A program made the translations under genes and the position numbers. A DNA stretch of 64,000 nt, taken from positions 27,086-91,085 of the forward strand of contig JAKQKB010000184.1 in the NCBI GenBank assembly GCA_029560875.1, in the 5' to 3' direction. The notes below the pieces were generated by a model. It was not told where the DNA came from, ran no database searches, and worked only from the letters and a program-made list of their open reading frames with translations. Within the stretch, counting starts at the first letter, position 1, and the number at the start of each line of letters is the position of its first letter. This stretch comes from Bacteroidota bacterium (GTDB lineage: Bacteria; Bacteroidota; Bacteroidia; Bacteroidales; Tenuifilaceae). Positions 53,682-63,631 of the stretch are shown piece after piece.

Positions 53682-54556
53682 AGTATATTTATCCAATGCC
53701 ATAATAGTTGCAAAATGTATTTTGAGAAATTAATCCTCGATTTGCAGGAAACCTCGTATTGATACTTTATCATATTATCGTAGCAGATGTGTTCAATAAT
53801 TGCAATATCGGCTGTTGATAACTCTTTTTCCCACGCAGTTATTCTGCTGATAATTGGAGGTTCACTAACCAAAATGTGCTTTTCATCTTTATTGTAAAAT
53901 AGTTGTGTTCCTAAATCTGTTTTGTAAAATATTGGACTATCCGTTTTTTCTATCCACCTGAAAAGACCTTGGATAGTGGATTCAAGATTACTAATAAGTC
54001 TTTCGTAAGTTATTGTTTTTATATCGATTCTTTCGTTTGTTCTGCAATGCCTATTCCAGATTCTAGCCGTAGTTAAAGCATTATTCGACATTAGTCTATT
54101 TTGCGAAAGGTTGATTGTTCGTTTCTGCGATGCAAATACTGCTCGGGGGTCTCGTATTAAACTCACAAAACATACATTTCGATACGAATTGCCCAGAACT
54201 TTGTAATACTCCAAAATACTACGTTCTTTGAATACAATAAATCTTGGGTTTTGAGTAAATTTATGTGAATAATCATCTATAATTTTAAAGAACAAATCAA
54301 TTCTGCTTTTACATCCAGTCGAATCTATTGGGATATCCCATAGGGTAAATTTTTTATCATTCAAAATTGCTTGTCGAAAATTCCTCAAAAATCTCGGATT
54401 TATTTCTTTGTTCTGATTTTTAAGTAAAACCCTAATCAGCAAGTCAAGTTCAGGACAAACTACAACTCCTTCAATTTTATTTAACTCGTTTAAAAGAAAG
54501 GTAGAGCCAGACCTATCGCAGTAACCAATGAGTATATATGTTGGTTCTATCATCAA
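53618..54556 (-). CDS. Sulfotransferase family protein
   Basis: The 312-residue protein has the PAPS-binding 5'-phosphosulfate loop YCDRSGSTFLLNELN near residue 12 and the 3'-phosphate motif VSLIRDPRAVFASQKRT near 135. These features place it in the P-loop sulfotransferases, which transfer sulfate from PAPS to sugars or other acceptors. A C-terminal hydrophobic stretch is present. It lies 3 bases downstream of another sulfotransferase-like gene. Its 3' end overlaps the GT2 gene on the other strand. Confidence 0.85.
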   Translation of the reverse strand: MMIEPTYILIGYCDRSGSTFLLNELNKIEGVVVCPELDLLIRVLLKNQNKEINPRFLRNFRQAILNDKKFTLWDIPIDSTGCKSRIDLFFKIIDDYSHKFTQNPRFIVFKERSILEYYKVLGNSYRNVCFVSLIRDPRAVFASQKRTINLSQNRLMSNNALTTARIWNRHCRTNERIDIKTITYERLISNLESTIQGLFRWIEKTDSPIFYKTDLGTQLFYNKDEKHILVSEPPIISRITAWEKELSTADIAIIEHICYDNMIKYQYEVSCKSRINFSKYILQLLWHWINILYWKVIVLLRKIFFMGLIKSQ

Positions 54557-54559
54557 TGT

Positions 54560-55459
54560 TTAATTATCAAAATTATAATCAGCTAGCCAAGGATACTTAG
54601 CCATATTTTGCAATACCAAATTTACAAGATGTACTGGCCAATCTATACTATGCCTAGTTTTCTTTGGATTCTCAAAAACAATACTGCTACAAGATTCAAG
54701 GTAGTCATCGCTTGCACCTAACCCAATCTTTTTTACCAAAAAATTTAAAGATTCCTTAGGCTGTTTAATAAGATCCTCGTGCTTTATATCAATAATTTCA
54801 ATTTTACGGCTTTCTTTAAATTGCTGAATTATTTCAGCATTAGAAAAATACTTTGTAATCACCATCTCTAAATCTTTATTAGTAACAGGCTTTAATACTC
54901 GATTACCACCTCTGGCCCAAGTGGTGATATTGTCGAACGGATTTCGGTAAACATGAATATACTTAACTGGAATACCCAACTTTTCTTCCATAATTCTGAA
55001 CAAATCGGGATTTTCTTTCAACAGATTTGCACTGACACCTCCTTTTTTATCGCCAATAACTTTTAGTTTCGTGTACTTTCCCTGAAACTGATGTGGAACA
55101 GCACACGAGTAACCCGTACTCATACGACCCGACATGGCTTGGCGCACAGAATTGCTTATTAACATTGAGAAAACTTGTTTTTTCGAAAAACCAAGAAGGA
55201 AGTATTGCAATGCATTTTGTTCGTGGGCTACAATTATATTAGGATGAGCATCAAGTAGGGCTCCAACTAAAGAGTGTCCGCTTCTTGGATAACCTATAAA
55301 CATAATGTAGGTTTGAATACCTCCGAATAGCCTAAAGTTTTTCCATCCTTTCACTAATGAGGTGAAATATTGTCTTAAAATCGAAATTTTAAAGAAAATC
55401 CGTTTAGTATTTAAGCCCGTTTCCTCTACTTTAGACCTCATAAATAATAAGTTAATCAA
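54560..55459 (-). CDS. Sulfotransferase domain protein
   Basis: The 299-residue protein has IMFIGYPRSGHSLVGALLDA near residue 52 (phosphosulfate loop) and YIHVYRNPFDNITTWARGGN near 170 (3'-phosphate loop), typical of PAPS-dependent sulfotransferases. It is the first gene of a pair with the sulfotransferase at 53618. No PAPS synthesis genes (cysDN, cysC) adjoin. The acceptor could be a glycan made by the adjacent glycosyltransferases; this is an inference from position only. Confidence 0.83.
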   Translation of the reverse strand: MINLLFMRSKVEETGLNTKRIFFKISILRQYFTSLVKGWKNFRLFGGIQTYIMFIGYPRSGHSLVGALLDAHPNIIVAHEQNALQYFLLGFSKKQVFSMLISNSVRQAMSGRMSTGYSCAVPHQFQGKYTKLKVIGDKKGGVSANLLKENPDLFRIMEEKLGIPVKYIHVYRNPFDNITTWARGGNRVLKPVTNKDLEMVITKYFSNAEIIQQFKESRKIEIIDIKHEDLIKQPKESLNFLVKKIGLGASDDYLESCSSIVFENPKKTRHSIDWPVHLVNLVLQNMAKYPWLADYNFDN

Positions 55460-55576
55460 AATTCACCTATTAACTGAAACAAAATACTTGGTTTAGATGT
55501 AATGATAATGTAATTTTATGTAATATTTTCTATAACTGGTACTACTTTTGCTCTAAAAATTAAAAATAGAATTGCT

Positions 55577-58500
55577 ATGAAACAGTTAAAATTACTCCCA
55601 ATGGTCTTTTCTATACTCCTAGCCTTACAGGGTTTTTCCCAAAGCTGGCAATGGGGTAAACACGTAACTGGAGCCGGAGATATTTTCAACCAAGTTACCA
55701 AGGTCGATGGAAGTGGAAACATGATAGTTGCTGGTGCAAAAAACGGTCTAACAACATTTGTTGGGTCTGCAGATCCTGATCCATATACTCTTAATGCAGC
55801 TGTCAACACACCATTTCTTGCAAAGTATAATCCTGATGGATCCATTATATGGTTAATCAACATTGGAAATCAGGATGATACTAACTTAAAAGGGCTTACC
55901 GTTGATAACCAAGGAAATATTATCATAACGGGACAATTTAGTAGTGCGATAGAACCTTGTACTTTTGGAAGCACTAACACTACAGGAAGCAACCCCGATA
56001 TTCCTCTTATTGGTGATGGAAGCAGGGATGGGTATTTGGCAAAATACGATACAAATGGAAATTTACTCTGGGCATATGCAATTGCCCAAGGTGCGTTGGA
56101 GGATCGTAGTTTTGGTGTAATAACAGACTCTGAAAACAACATTTATGTTTCGGGTTTTTTTAGAAGTACAAACCTTAATATTTTTAGAAAGGATTTGTCT
56201 GATTCAACCATAACAAAAACCGCTGGAAATAATAGTGATGGATATATTGTAAAATACTCGCCAGACGCTTATTATCTATGGCACAAACAGTTCTCTTCAC
56301 CCACCTATGCTCGAAACACAGGGGGTATAGCCCTTGCTCCAAACAATGGAGTTTATGTAGCAATCGATTTTACAAGTAGTGTTTCTGTTGTTGGAACTGA
56401 TCCTTTAGTTTCTGCTAGTGCTATTGGAAACAAAGCTGTTGCAATATTTAAATTATCTGAGGATAGTAATGTAGATTGGGTTAGAGTAATCCGAGGTTCT
56501 GTGGCTGGATCTGGGGTAAATGTTGTTCAAGGTGGAGCCTTTACTTCGGACGCAGAAGGTAATCTTTATGCTATCGGGCAAGGAAACACAACTTTGATCT
56601 TTGAGGATGGTGCAGGAGGCAATTTACTGTCGTTAACTTGCAATGCCTACGATGGTTGGTTAGCAAAGTATAGTACGCAGGGAGTGCTGTTGTGGGCTAA
56701 AATTGCTGGAGGCTTGACAAACGAAATGTTTAACTCGGTTTCGTATAGAAACGGAGTAGCAAGTGTTGTTGGGTATTATAGTGCGGTCACCTATTTGCCT
56801 AGCCATACAGATCGTAGAGATACTTTAATAAATAGTGGAGGACAGGATATTTTCCTTATTAACTACAATTCTGATGGACAATATTTAGGTTCTAGTCGGA
56901 TGGGCGGAAGTTTAGATGATGAAGCCTCATCAGTCGCTTTTACGCCTGACGGAAATTCAATTGTGGGAGCATCATTTAAGTCAACTACTCTTAATGTGCC
57001 AGGTGTTGATACTACTCTTAATAATGGTGGCCTACGCGACATGTTTCTCGGAAAGCATATCAACATACATTTTTTACCAGAGGAAACTCCAATATCTTGT
57101 AACAATGGTAACAATGGTGCGTTAACGTTTACAATATTCGGTGGAGGTGAGGCTCCATATTCGTACTCTTTTGCTAAGGTTGGTGGCTCTGTTATTGGTT
57201 CTGGAACTTATTCAAATCCTGTTACTTTTCAAAATTTAGATGCTGGAACTTATTACGTTGACATTACTGACAACCAAACGAGAACCATTAGAAAATATTA
57301 TAAGATAAACAATCCGACTCCTATAACAATAACTGGTAATGTTGTAAATGTGGGTGGTTGTTATGCCGATCAAACAGGAGAAATAAATATTACAGTTTCT
57401 GGAGGAACGGCTCCTTACACATACCTTTGGGATTCAGAGGATGGGTATGGTTATATTCCAGTAGTTGAGGATCAGAGTAATGTAACCGCGGGAAATTATA
57501 AAGTTACTGTGATTGATGCCAACGGCTGTGAGGCCGAAAAGACGTTTATTGTTACTCAACCTGCAAAAATCAACTTTACAGGAAGTGTCCCCGTTAACAA
57601 CACTTCGTCGGTTCCTGCTTCACCAAATGGATCAATTACTCCTATTGTTAATAATGGGTCTGCTCCAATAACCTACGCTTGGCAAGGTCCGAATGGTTTT
57701 ACTTCTACTGATGCTAATTTAACAGGGCTAAGAGGGGGTTCATATATATTAACGGTTACAGCCAATGGCTGCATTGCCGACACAATGTTCTGCTTGCTCG
57801 ATGCAAATTTATTAAATGCTTGCATTTCCGAAATACATGATCCTAAGTGTAAGGGTGGAAGCGATGGTTCTGCTACCGTTAGTTACTTTAACGCTATTGG
57901 TGGTGTTACGCTAGCCTGGAGCAATGGACAAACCGATGTTGTAACAGCAACAGGTCTCTCAAAGGGAGGCTATACAGTAACCATTACCGATGATATGGGC
58001 ACACCCTCTGAACCAGCTGACGATGCCACAGTAACAGTTCCCTTTAATATTGGAGAACCTGAGTATCCTCTGGACGTTGCTACTACTGTAAATAAATCTA
58101 CATGCCCTAACAGTAATGATGGATCAATTTACCTAACAGTAAACGGTTGGTCGCATCCTTATACTTATACATGGTCAACTACCGATGGAAATGGAATAGT
58201 TGATGGACAGAAAGATCAGGATGGGTTAACAGTAGGAACTTACTCTGTTATTGTTTCTGATGTATATGGTTGCGAGATTACTAAAAATCTCAACCTTGGG
58301 TCAGAATACTCTAGTCCTAGTATAACTTTGGTTGCAACTCCATCGAACGTTGTAACAGAGGGGACGGCAATTACTCTTACTGCATCGGGGGGAAGTGTTT
58401 ATGTGTTCTTTATAGATGATGTTTCGCAAGGCGTACCTTCAGTTTCAGACAATATTGTTATTAGTAACCCTGTGAATAATACCAGAATAAAAGCGGTTGG

Positions 58501-59053
58501 GTATAACACTGCAGGATGTTCTGGCGAAAGCAATGAGGTAACTTTAACGGTAAACCCAATTACCTACGCTGTAACCTTTACGGTAACAAATAAAACCAAC
58601 AGTTCGCCTATTGAGAATGCACAAATAACAATAGGGTCAGACTCTCCTATACTAACAAATAGTTCTGGGGTGGCTACAGCACAAAAAGCTAATGGAACAT
58701 ATAGTTACACAGTAACTGCAACAACTTACTATGATATTACTGGCGATTTTACTGTGACCGATGCAAATGTTGATATACCTATTCAACTAACCTCTACTGG
58801 TATTAACGATAATTCTTTGGTTGGTCTGAATGTGTATCCAAATCCATTCAATACCGAAATTAAGTTTACGTTGACCGATAAGATTAATAGGGTTGAGGTT
58901 TCGAACATTCTTGGCCAAAAAGTTATTGATATCAATACACACGGAGCAAATAGCATTAGTACACAGGACATTCCTAATGGAATCTACTTGATTAAGTTTA
59001 CCGCTAAGAATGGCGATACTGTTGTGCGAAAACTTTTGAAGGATAACAGATAA
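55577..59053 (+). CDS. Large T9SS surface protein with SBBP-like and SprB repeats
   Basis: The 1158-residue protein has a signal peptide (LPMVFSILLALQGFSQ). Residues 25-495 contain repeats of SBBP type (DGSGNMIVAGAKNG, NNIYVSGFF, GYLAKYDTNGNLLWAYAI). Residues 500-920 contain SprB-type repeats (GGTAPYTYLWDSEDGY and DANGCEAEKTFIVTQP), which in gliding Flavobacteria occur in the adhesin SprB. The C-terminus (LNVYPNPFNTEIKFTL to VVRKLLKDN) is a type IX sorting domain. It is likely an outer-surface adhesin. A -7-like TACTTTTG lies at 55543-55550. Confidence 0.9.
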   Translation: MKQLKLLPMVFSILLALQGFSQSWQWGKHVTGAGDIFNQVTKVDGSGNMIVAGAKNGLTTFVGSADPDPYTLNAAVNTPFLAKYNPDGSIIWLINIGNQDDTNLKGLTVDNQGNIIITGQFSSAIEPCTFGSTNTTGSNPDIPLIGDGSRDGYLAKYDTNGNLLWAYAIAQGALEDRSFGVITDSENNIYVSGFFRSTNLNIFRKDLSDSTITKTAGNNSDGYIVKYSPDAYYLWHKQFSSPTYARNTGGIALAPNNGVYVAIDFTSSVSVVGTDPLVSASAIGNKAVAIFKLSEDSNVDWVRVIRGSVAGSGVNVVQGGAFTSDAEGNLYAIGQGNTTLIFEDGAGGNLLSLTCNAYDGWLAKYSTQGVLLWAKIAGGLTNEMFNSVSYRNGVASVVGYYSAVTYLPSHTDRRDTLINSGGQDIFLINYNSDGQYLGSSRMGGSLDDEASSVAFTPDGNSIVGASFKSTTLNVPGVDTTLNNGGLRDMFLGKHINIHFLPEETPISCNNGNNGALTFTIFGGGEAPYSYSFAKVGGSVIGSGTYSNPVTFQNLDAGTYYVDITDNQTRTIRKYYKINNPTPITITGNVVNVGGCYADQTGEINITVSGGTAPYTYLWDSEDGYGYIPVVEDQSNVTAGNYKVTVIDANGCEAEKTFIVTQPAKINFTGSVPVNNTSSVPASPNGSITPIVNNGSAPITYAWQGPNGFTSTDANLTGLRGGSYILTVTANGCIADTMFCLLDANLLNACISEIHDPKCKGGSDGSATVSYFNAIGGVTLAWSNGQTDVVTATGLSKGGYTVTITDDMGTPSEPADDATVTVPFNIGEPEYPLDVATTVNKSTCPNSNDGSIYLTVNGWSHPYTYTWSTTDGNGIVDGQKDQDGLTVGTYSVIVSDVYGCEITKNLNLGSEYSSPSITLVATPSNVVTEGTAITLTASGGSVYVFFIDDVSQGVPSVSDNIVISNPVNNTRIKAVGYNTAGCSGESNEVTLTVNPITYAVTFTVTNKTNSSPIENAQITIGSDSPILTNSSGVATAQKANGTYSYTVTATTYYDITGDFTVTDANVDIPIQLTSTGINDNSLVGLNVYPNPFNTEIKFTLTDKINRVEVSNILGQKVIDINTHGANSISTQDIPNGIYLIKFTAKNGDTVVRKLLKDNR

Positions 59054-59074
59054 GGTAGTTACTCTTGTCATATA

Positions 59075-59106
59075 ATAAAGCCTCTGAGTACTCAGAGGCT
59101 TTATTA
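59075..59106. terminator. Terminator between SprB-like gene and porin pseudogene
   Basis: Two perfect 16-base arms (AATAAAGCCTCTGAGT and complement) without a spacer, with T-rich ends. It serves the two convergent genes. Confidence 0.82.
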
Positions 59107-59118
59107 TTTCTATTAAAC

Positions 59119-60404
59119 TTAAAATTTAATATCCAATCCAAGGGCAATTACATAGGCCTTGTTTGTAATATCAACATTGGGTTTAGATGGCCAATTCTCT
59201 GCTTTAATAGATTTATCAGTCCAAAATGTACGTCCAATGCCTAGGTCAATCTGAACATTATCCGTTACGCTATAACCAGCACCAATTCCGATGTTGATAT
59301 TATCGTATTTGACTGCTTCGTAAGCACCCAGTTGGGTGTAATATTGTTCCTGGTTGGAGTATCCAAAGTGTATATATTTTGCACCAGCGCTTATTTGAAG
59401 TTTTGGTAGCACTTGGTAGTATGAACCTAAAGCGATATGATAGCAATCTCCGAGATTTCTTTGCCGCTACTATTTTTACCCCAATCTGCACCCTTTTGGA
59501 AGTAGTAGTTAAAATCTAATGCAGTAGTTAGTTTTTCATTTATCTTGTAGGATATACCTGTGTAAAGTACTGCAGGTAAGTCGCGGTCAGATTTTGCACC
59601 ATCGGGTGCTAAATCCTTATATGTACCCTTATTGTCTTTAGCCTCAAATTCTAGTTTAACCTTTGTTTCGTAGTGGATTGCTAGGTTTAGTTTTTCCGAA
59701 ACAGCATAGTTTAAACCAATAATTCCACCAAATCCTCTCGCTTCATTTTTATAATCAACAGTCATGCTGTAATCTGGCGAAGTGCCGTGGAACACCATTC
59801 CTGCCTCTGTATGGTTATTTGCAACAATATACCTTCCTCCAATCGAAAAAGACAACTTTTCCGTTACTAAATACGAGAAATTTAATGGAATAGCTAAGTA
59901 GTATGATGATGCTTTCAAACTTTGATTATTAAAGTTGGAGTATCCCATTGGTGCCAATGTGGATAAGAATTGATAACCCATTAGTGTTGTATTTATTGAA
60001 CCCTCTGGGTAATCTGCTGAAGCACCACCTCCTGTAACATAAACACCCGATGAAAAAGCCCATTTATCCTTTTTAAACGCAGCATAAAATGATGGTAAAA
60101 ATAAATCAGCGCCATCCTGCTCAAAAGATTGTTTACCTGCACCTAGGCCTAAGTCAAACGAATGTTGTGGCTTCCGAAAAAGTGTTTGATTATTCAAACT
60201 AAAATACATGCCATCGTTGAGTTTTACTAATCCCGCAGGATTGTAATTAACGATATCCGCACCATCAAGTGCTGCATTACGCGCATTAGCACGAATCCAT
60301 TTTGCACTCATATTGGCCAAATTATCCATTTGGGCTGATACGCACATAGGCATCAGTAAGCCAAGTACAAATCCTGATAATTTTATTATTCTTTTCATTT
60401 TCAA
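59119..60404 (-). pseudogene. OmpP1/FadL-family outer-membrane porin, frameshifted
   Basis: A 325-codon frame (59427-60404) starts with a signal peptide and the FadL-type ANARNAALDGADIVNYNPAG motif, and reads as a barrel up to GKEISEIA, then stops. The barrel sequence continues in another frame: DCYHIALGSYYQVLPKLQIS, then to the C-terminal Phe (VIALGLDIKF) at 59119. The two frames join near 59447 and would be one protein of about 428 residues if a single base were restored. The family transports hydrophobic compounds. It is a recent frameshift, a sequencing error, or phase variation; no homopolymer run is obvious at the break. Confidence 0.85.
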
Positions 60405-60607
60405 AATAGATTTAATAATTACTTATTGTTTAATAAAATGATACTTATACGACACAAATTGACGCATAAAATCAATTTTATTTTGAATTGAAAAGTATAA
60501 AATTTAAATTAATTTTTATTATAAATTCATTAAAGTTATTTATTTATTTGATATTCATATTTTTAATGAGTTATTAATTTTATTTTAATAAATATAAGTT
60601 CATAAAA

Positions 60608-60632
60608 AAAGCCTTGACCATGTCAAGGCTTT
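60608..60632 (-). terminator. Terminator downstream of queA
   Basis: AAAGCCTTGAC-CAT-GTCAAGGCTTT is a perfect 11-bp stem lying 22 bases past the queA stop, with T-runs on the minus strand. Confidence 0.82.
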
Positions 60633-60654
60633 AAAGTGCATATATGTTTGTTAT

Positions 60655-61704
60655 TTAGATGATTAACATAGCATCGCCATAGGTTCCAAAACGATACTTT
60701 TCCTTAACAGCCACTTTGTATGCCTCAAAAAGCAAATCATACCCAGCAAATGCAGAAACCATCATCAAGAGGGTTGAAAGCGGCAAATGGAAGTTTGTAA
60801 TAAGCATATTAGGAACGGCAAATTCGTATGGAGGGAAAATAAACTTGTTTGTCCATCCACTGTATGGTTTAAGGTATCCATCGGTAGTAACAGAACTCTC
60901 TAAAGTGCGAAGAACAGTTGTTCCCACAGCGCAAATATTCTTTTTGTTTTGTTTTGCTGCATTAACTATGTCAACAGCATCCATAGGAATATTTATTTGC
61001 TCAGAGTCCATTTTGTGCTTGGTTAAATCCTCCACATCAACGGTGCGGAAATTGCCCAAACCAACATGAAGTGTGATTTCAGCAAAGTTCAAACCCTTAA
61101 TTTCAAGTCGCTTAAGTAACTGTTTGCTAAAATGCAAACCAGCGGTTGGAGCTGCAACTGCTCCCTCGTGCTTAGCGTAAACTGTTTGGTAACGCTCACG
61201 GTCCTCCTCAATAACCTCGCGTCGAATAAATTTTGGCAGAGGAGTTTCGCCAAGGCGATAAAGGGTATCCTTAAATTCATCGTAAGAGCCATCAAAAAGG
61301 AAACGAAGGGTTCTTCCTCGGCTGGTGGTATTATCAATTACCTCGGCAACTAAAACATCGTCTTCGCCAAAGTATAGTTTATTACCAATTCTAATTTTGC
61401 GGGCAGGGTCAACCAGCACATCCCACAAACGCTGCTCCTTGTTAAGTTCTCTAAGTAAAAAAACCTCTATTTCAGCACCAGTTTTTTCTTTATTGCCATA
61501 TAGCCTAGCGGGGAAAACCTTGGTATTGTTAAACACCAAAACATCGTCCTCGTTAAAGTAATCTATAATGTCCTTAAAAACGCGATGTTCAATCTGCTTG
61601 GTCTTACGGTTAATCACCATTAGTCTGGATTCGTCACGGTTTTCAGTAGGATGCTTAGCGATTAGCTCCTGAGGCAGATTGTACTTGTACTGCGATAGCT
61701 TCAT
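60655..61704 (-). CDS. queA: S-adenosylmethionine:tRNA ribosyltransferase-isomerase
   Basis: The 349-residue protein has the family start [20 protein letters not shown] and conserved [55 protein letters not shown] and [19 protein letters not shown]. It transfers the ribosyl group of SAM to preQ1 in tRNA, forming epoxyqueuosine. It is the last gene of the leftward ftsX-DUF3098-uppP-truB-queA group, 144 bases after truB. Confidence 0.97.
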   Translation of the reverse strand: MKLSQYKYNLPQELIAKHPTENRDESRLMVINRKTKQIEHRVFKDIIDYFNEDDVLVFNNTKVFPARLYGNKEKTGAEIEVFLLRELNKEQRLWDVLVDPARKIRIGNKLYFGEDDVLVAEVIDNTTSRGRTLRFLFDGSYDEFKDTLYRLGETPLPKFIRREVIEEDRERYQTVYAKHEGAVAAPTAGLHFSKQLLKRLEIKGLNFAEITLHVGLGNFRTVDVEDLTKHKMDSEQINIPMDAVDIVNAAKQNKKNICAVGTTVLRTLESSVTTDGYLKPYSGWTNKFIFPPYEFAVPNMLITNFHLPLSTLLMMVSAFAGYDLLFEAYKVAVKEKYRFGTYGDAMLII

Positions 61705-61848
61705 TTTGTTATTATTATTAAGTTTACTTTCTACAAACTACAACAACCATCAGCCCTTGAAACCTAAGAGCTGTTTAACATTAATAAAATTAAGCGGTTG
61801 CAAATTTAGTGCATAATTTTAAAGACTGCCCATCTTATACGGACAATT

Positions 61849-62562
61849 TTACAGTTGGTTACAAAGCTGTGAAAATTTTTTTTCGATTTCTTCAATTGTT
61901 AATGCATCTTCTATTTTAAAGTCACCGCTGGCGGTACGACGGAGCTGAACAAGATGAGCACCAGAATTTAATGTCGTTCCAATATCTCGAGCAATGGAGC
62001 GTATATAGGTACCCTTACTGCAACTAATGTTTAATTCCAGAAAGGGCATTTCAAACTTAACAACCTCCATCCCATAAATCTCAATAGAGGATGGTTTTAA
62101 CTCCATATCGACACCTTTGCGAGCAAATTCATAGGCACGTTTGCCATCGATAAATTTTGCCGAGAATAAAGGCGGAATTTGCTCCTGCGGACCAATAAAT
62201 CCTTTGACAACTTCTTGAATAAGTTCAGGAGTAATGTGTTCTGTTGGGTATTGCTTATCAGGCTTAGTTTCCAAATCGAACGAAGGGGTGGTTTCTCCAA
62301 TTTTAATTGTGGCCAAGTACTCCTTGCGCTGAGCCATTAGCTCGTTAACCCGCTTAGTTGTCTTTCCTGTACAAACCACAAGCAATCCTGTTGCCAATGG
62401 GTCTAGAGTTCCTGCGTGACCAACCTTAATTGTTTTATCGCCAGTGGCTCTACGAATTAAGACCTTAAATTTTCCAACCACGTTGAACGATGTCCAAGTG
62501 TATGGCTTATCAATCAGAAAAACACTTCCTTCCTTAAGGGTGTTGATATTGTTTATATCCAT
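61849..62562 (-). CDS. truB: tRNA pseudouridine(55) synthase
   Basis: The 237-residue protein has the TruB catalytic motif VGHAGTLDPLATGLLVVCTG (catalytic Asp) near residue 48, and FSAKFIDGKRAYEFARKG and SCSKGTYIRSIARDIG later. It makes pseudouridine 55 in the T-loop of tRNA. The short length, without a PUA domain, is usual in Bacteroidota. Its start abuts the uppP stop with no gap. Confidence 0.96.
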   Translation of the reverse strand: MDINNINTLKEGSVFLIDKPYTWTSFNVVGKFKVLIRRATGDKTIKVGHAGTLDPLATGLLVVCTGKTTKRVNELMAQRKEYLATIKIGETTPSFDLETKPDKQYPTEHITPELIQEVVKGFIGPQEQIPPLFSAKFIDGKRAYEFARKGVDMELKPSSIEIYGMEVVKFEMPFLELNISCSKGTYIRSIARDIGTTLNSGAHLVQLRRTASGDFKIEDALTIEEIEKKFSQLCNQL

Positions 62563-63342
62563 TTACAGGCTAAATATTATTGCAGTAAGCCCCACAATTG
62601 CGCAGTATAAAGCAAACCAAATTAAATTACCCTTGCGCACCAACTTCACCATCCAACTACAAGCAACATATCCGCTTATAAATGCAGCGATAAATCCAGC
62701 AATAATTGGTTGAATGTCAACTGTGACAAATTCACCCTTTGCAATACCCAGAACAGCGGCCCCAAGTATTGGGATGATTACCATTAGAAAAGAGAACTTT
62801 GCAACTTCATCGCGATGATTTCCTAAAATCAACCCAGTAGATATTGTTGAGCCAGAGCGGCTAAGGCCTGGCATAACGGCTATTGCTTGTGCAATACCAA
62901 TTATAAATGCGTTACGGTAACCTATTGGCTTTGTATTTGCCCGCTGAAGATACTTGCTAAGTGTAAGCAACAATGCTGTAACCAAAAGCATTATTCCAAC
63001 AACTAGTAAATTTCCATCGAAAAGTCTTTCGACCTCATCTTTTAAGAAAAAACCAACAAATAGAACTGGAATGGTTGAGAGAAGTATTTTTAGGATAAAC
63101 TTGGTTTCATCGTTCATTTTAAACTTGAAAAACCCGATGAAAAGGTCAATAATCTCCTTTCGAAAAACCACTAATGTACTTAATACCGTTGCCGCATGAA
63201 CTGCAACAGTAAACTGTAAATTCTCCTTTACCTCAACACCAAGAATTGCTTTGCCAATTTCAATGTGTCCGCTACTACTTACAGGCAGAAACTCAGTTAA
63301 TCCTTGAATTAGTCCAAGGATGATTGCTTCAATTATCGACAT
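62563..63342 (-). CDS. uppP: Undecaprenyl-diphosphatase
   Basis: The 259-residue membrane protein (about seven segments) has the BacA/UppP motifs LIQGLTEFLPVSSSGHIEI (Glu-rich site) and IAVMPGLSRSGSTISTGLIL. It removes a phosphate from undecaprenyl pyrophosphate, recycling the lipid carrier of cell-wall synthesis, and confers bacitracin tolerance. It is placed between DUF3098 and truB, an order common in Bacteroidota. Confidence 0.96.
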   Translation of the reverse strand: MSIIEAIILGLIQGLTEFLPVSSSGHIEIGKAILGVEVKENLQFTVAVHAATVLSTLVVFRKEIIDLFIGFFKFKMNDETKFILKILLSTIPVLFVGFFLKDEVERLFDGNLLVVGIMLLVTALLLTLSKYLQRANTKPIGYRNAFIIGIAQAIAVMPGLSRSGSTISTGLILGNHRDEVAKFSFLMVIIPILGAAVLGIAKGEFVTVDIQPIIAGFIAAFISGYVACSWMVKLVRKGNLIWFALYCAIVGLTAIIFSL

Positions 63343-63347
63343 TTAAT

Positions 63348-63608
63348 TTACTGCTTGGGTTTTTTCATTATGGCATAAATCTCAAAGGCAAATCCGAAAA
63401 GCACAACAATTGGTGCAAGAGTTATACGTCGGAAACTGAATATATCGTAGTTAAATACATTGGGGTCCTTTGAACCTCCGCCAGCCATTAGAATGAAGCC
63501 CAGCACAATTATTCCAAAGCCAATGAGTAATAATCTGTAATTCTCCCTACCAAGGGCAAATTTGCCCTCGTTCTGTGGAGTTGTGGTTTTGTTTGCTTGT
63601 TTCGACAT
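63348..63608 (-). CDS. DUF3098 family membrane protein
   Basis: The 86-residue protein has two membrane segments (LLLIGFGIIVLGFILMAGGG and ITLAPIVVLFGFAFEIYAIM) and the DPNVFNYDIFSFRRI loop typical of DUF3098. Its function is unknown. It is consistently linked to ftsX and uppP, so a role in envelope or division processes is possible. It lies 5 bases before the uppP start. Confidence 0.9.
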   Translation of the reverse strand: MSKQANKTTTPQNEGKFALGRENYRLLLIGFGIIVLGFILMAGGGSKDPNVFNYDIFSFRRITLAPIVVLFGFAFEIYAIMKKPKQ

Positions 63609-63631
63609 AGCTATATCAAATTTTCTTAATA

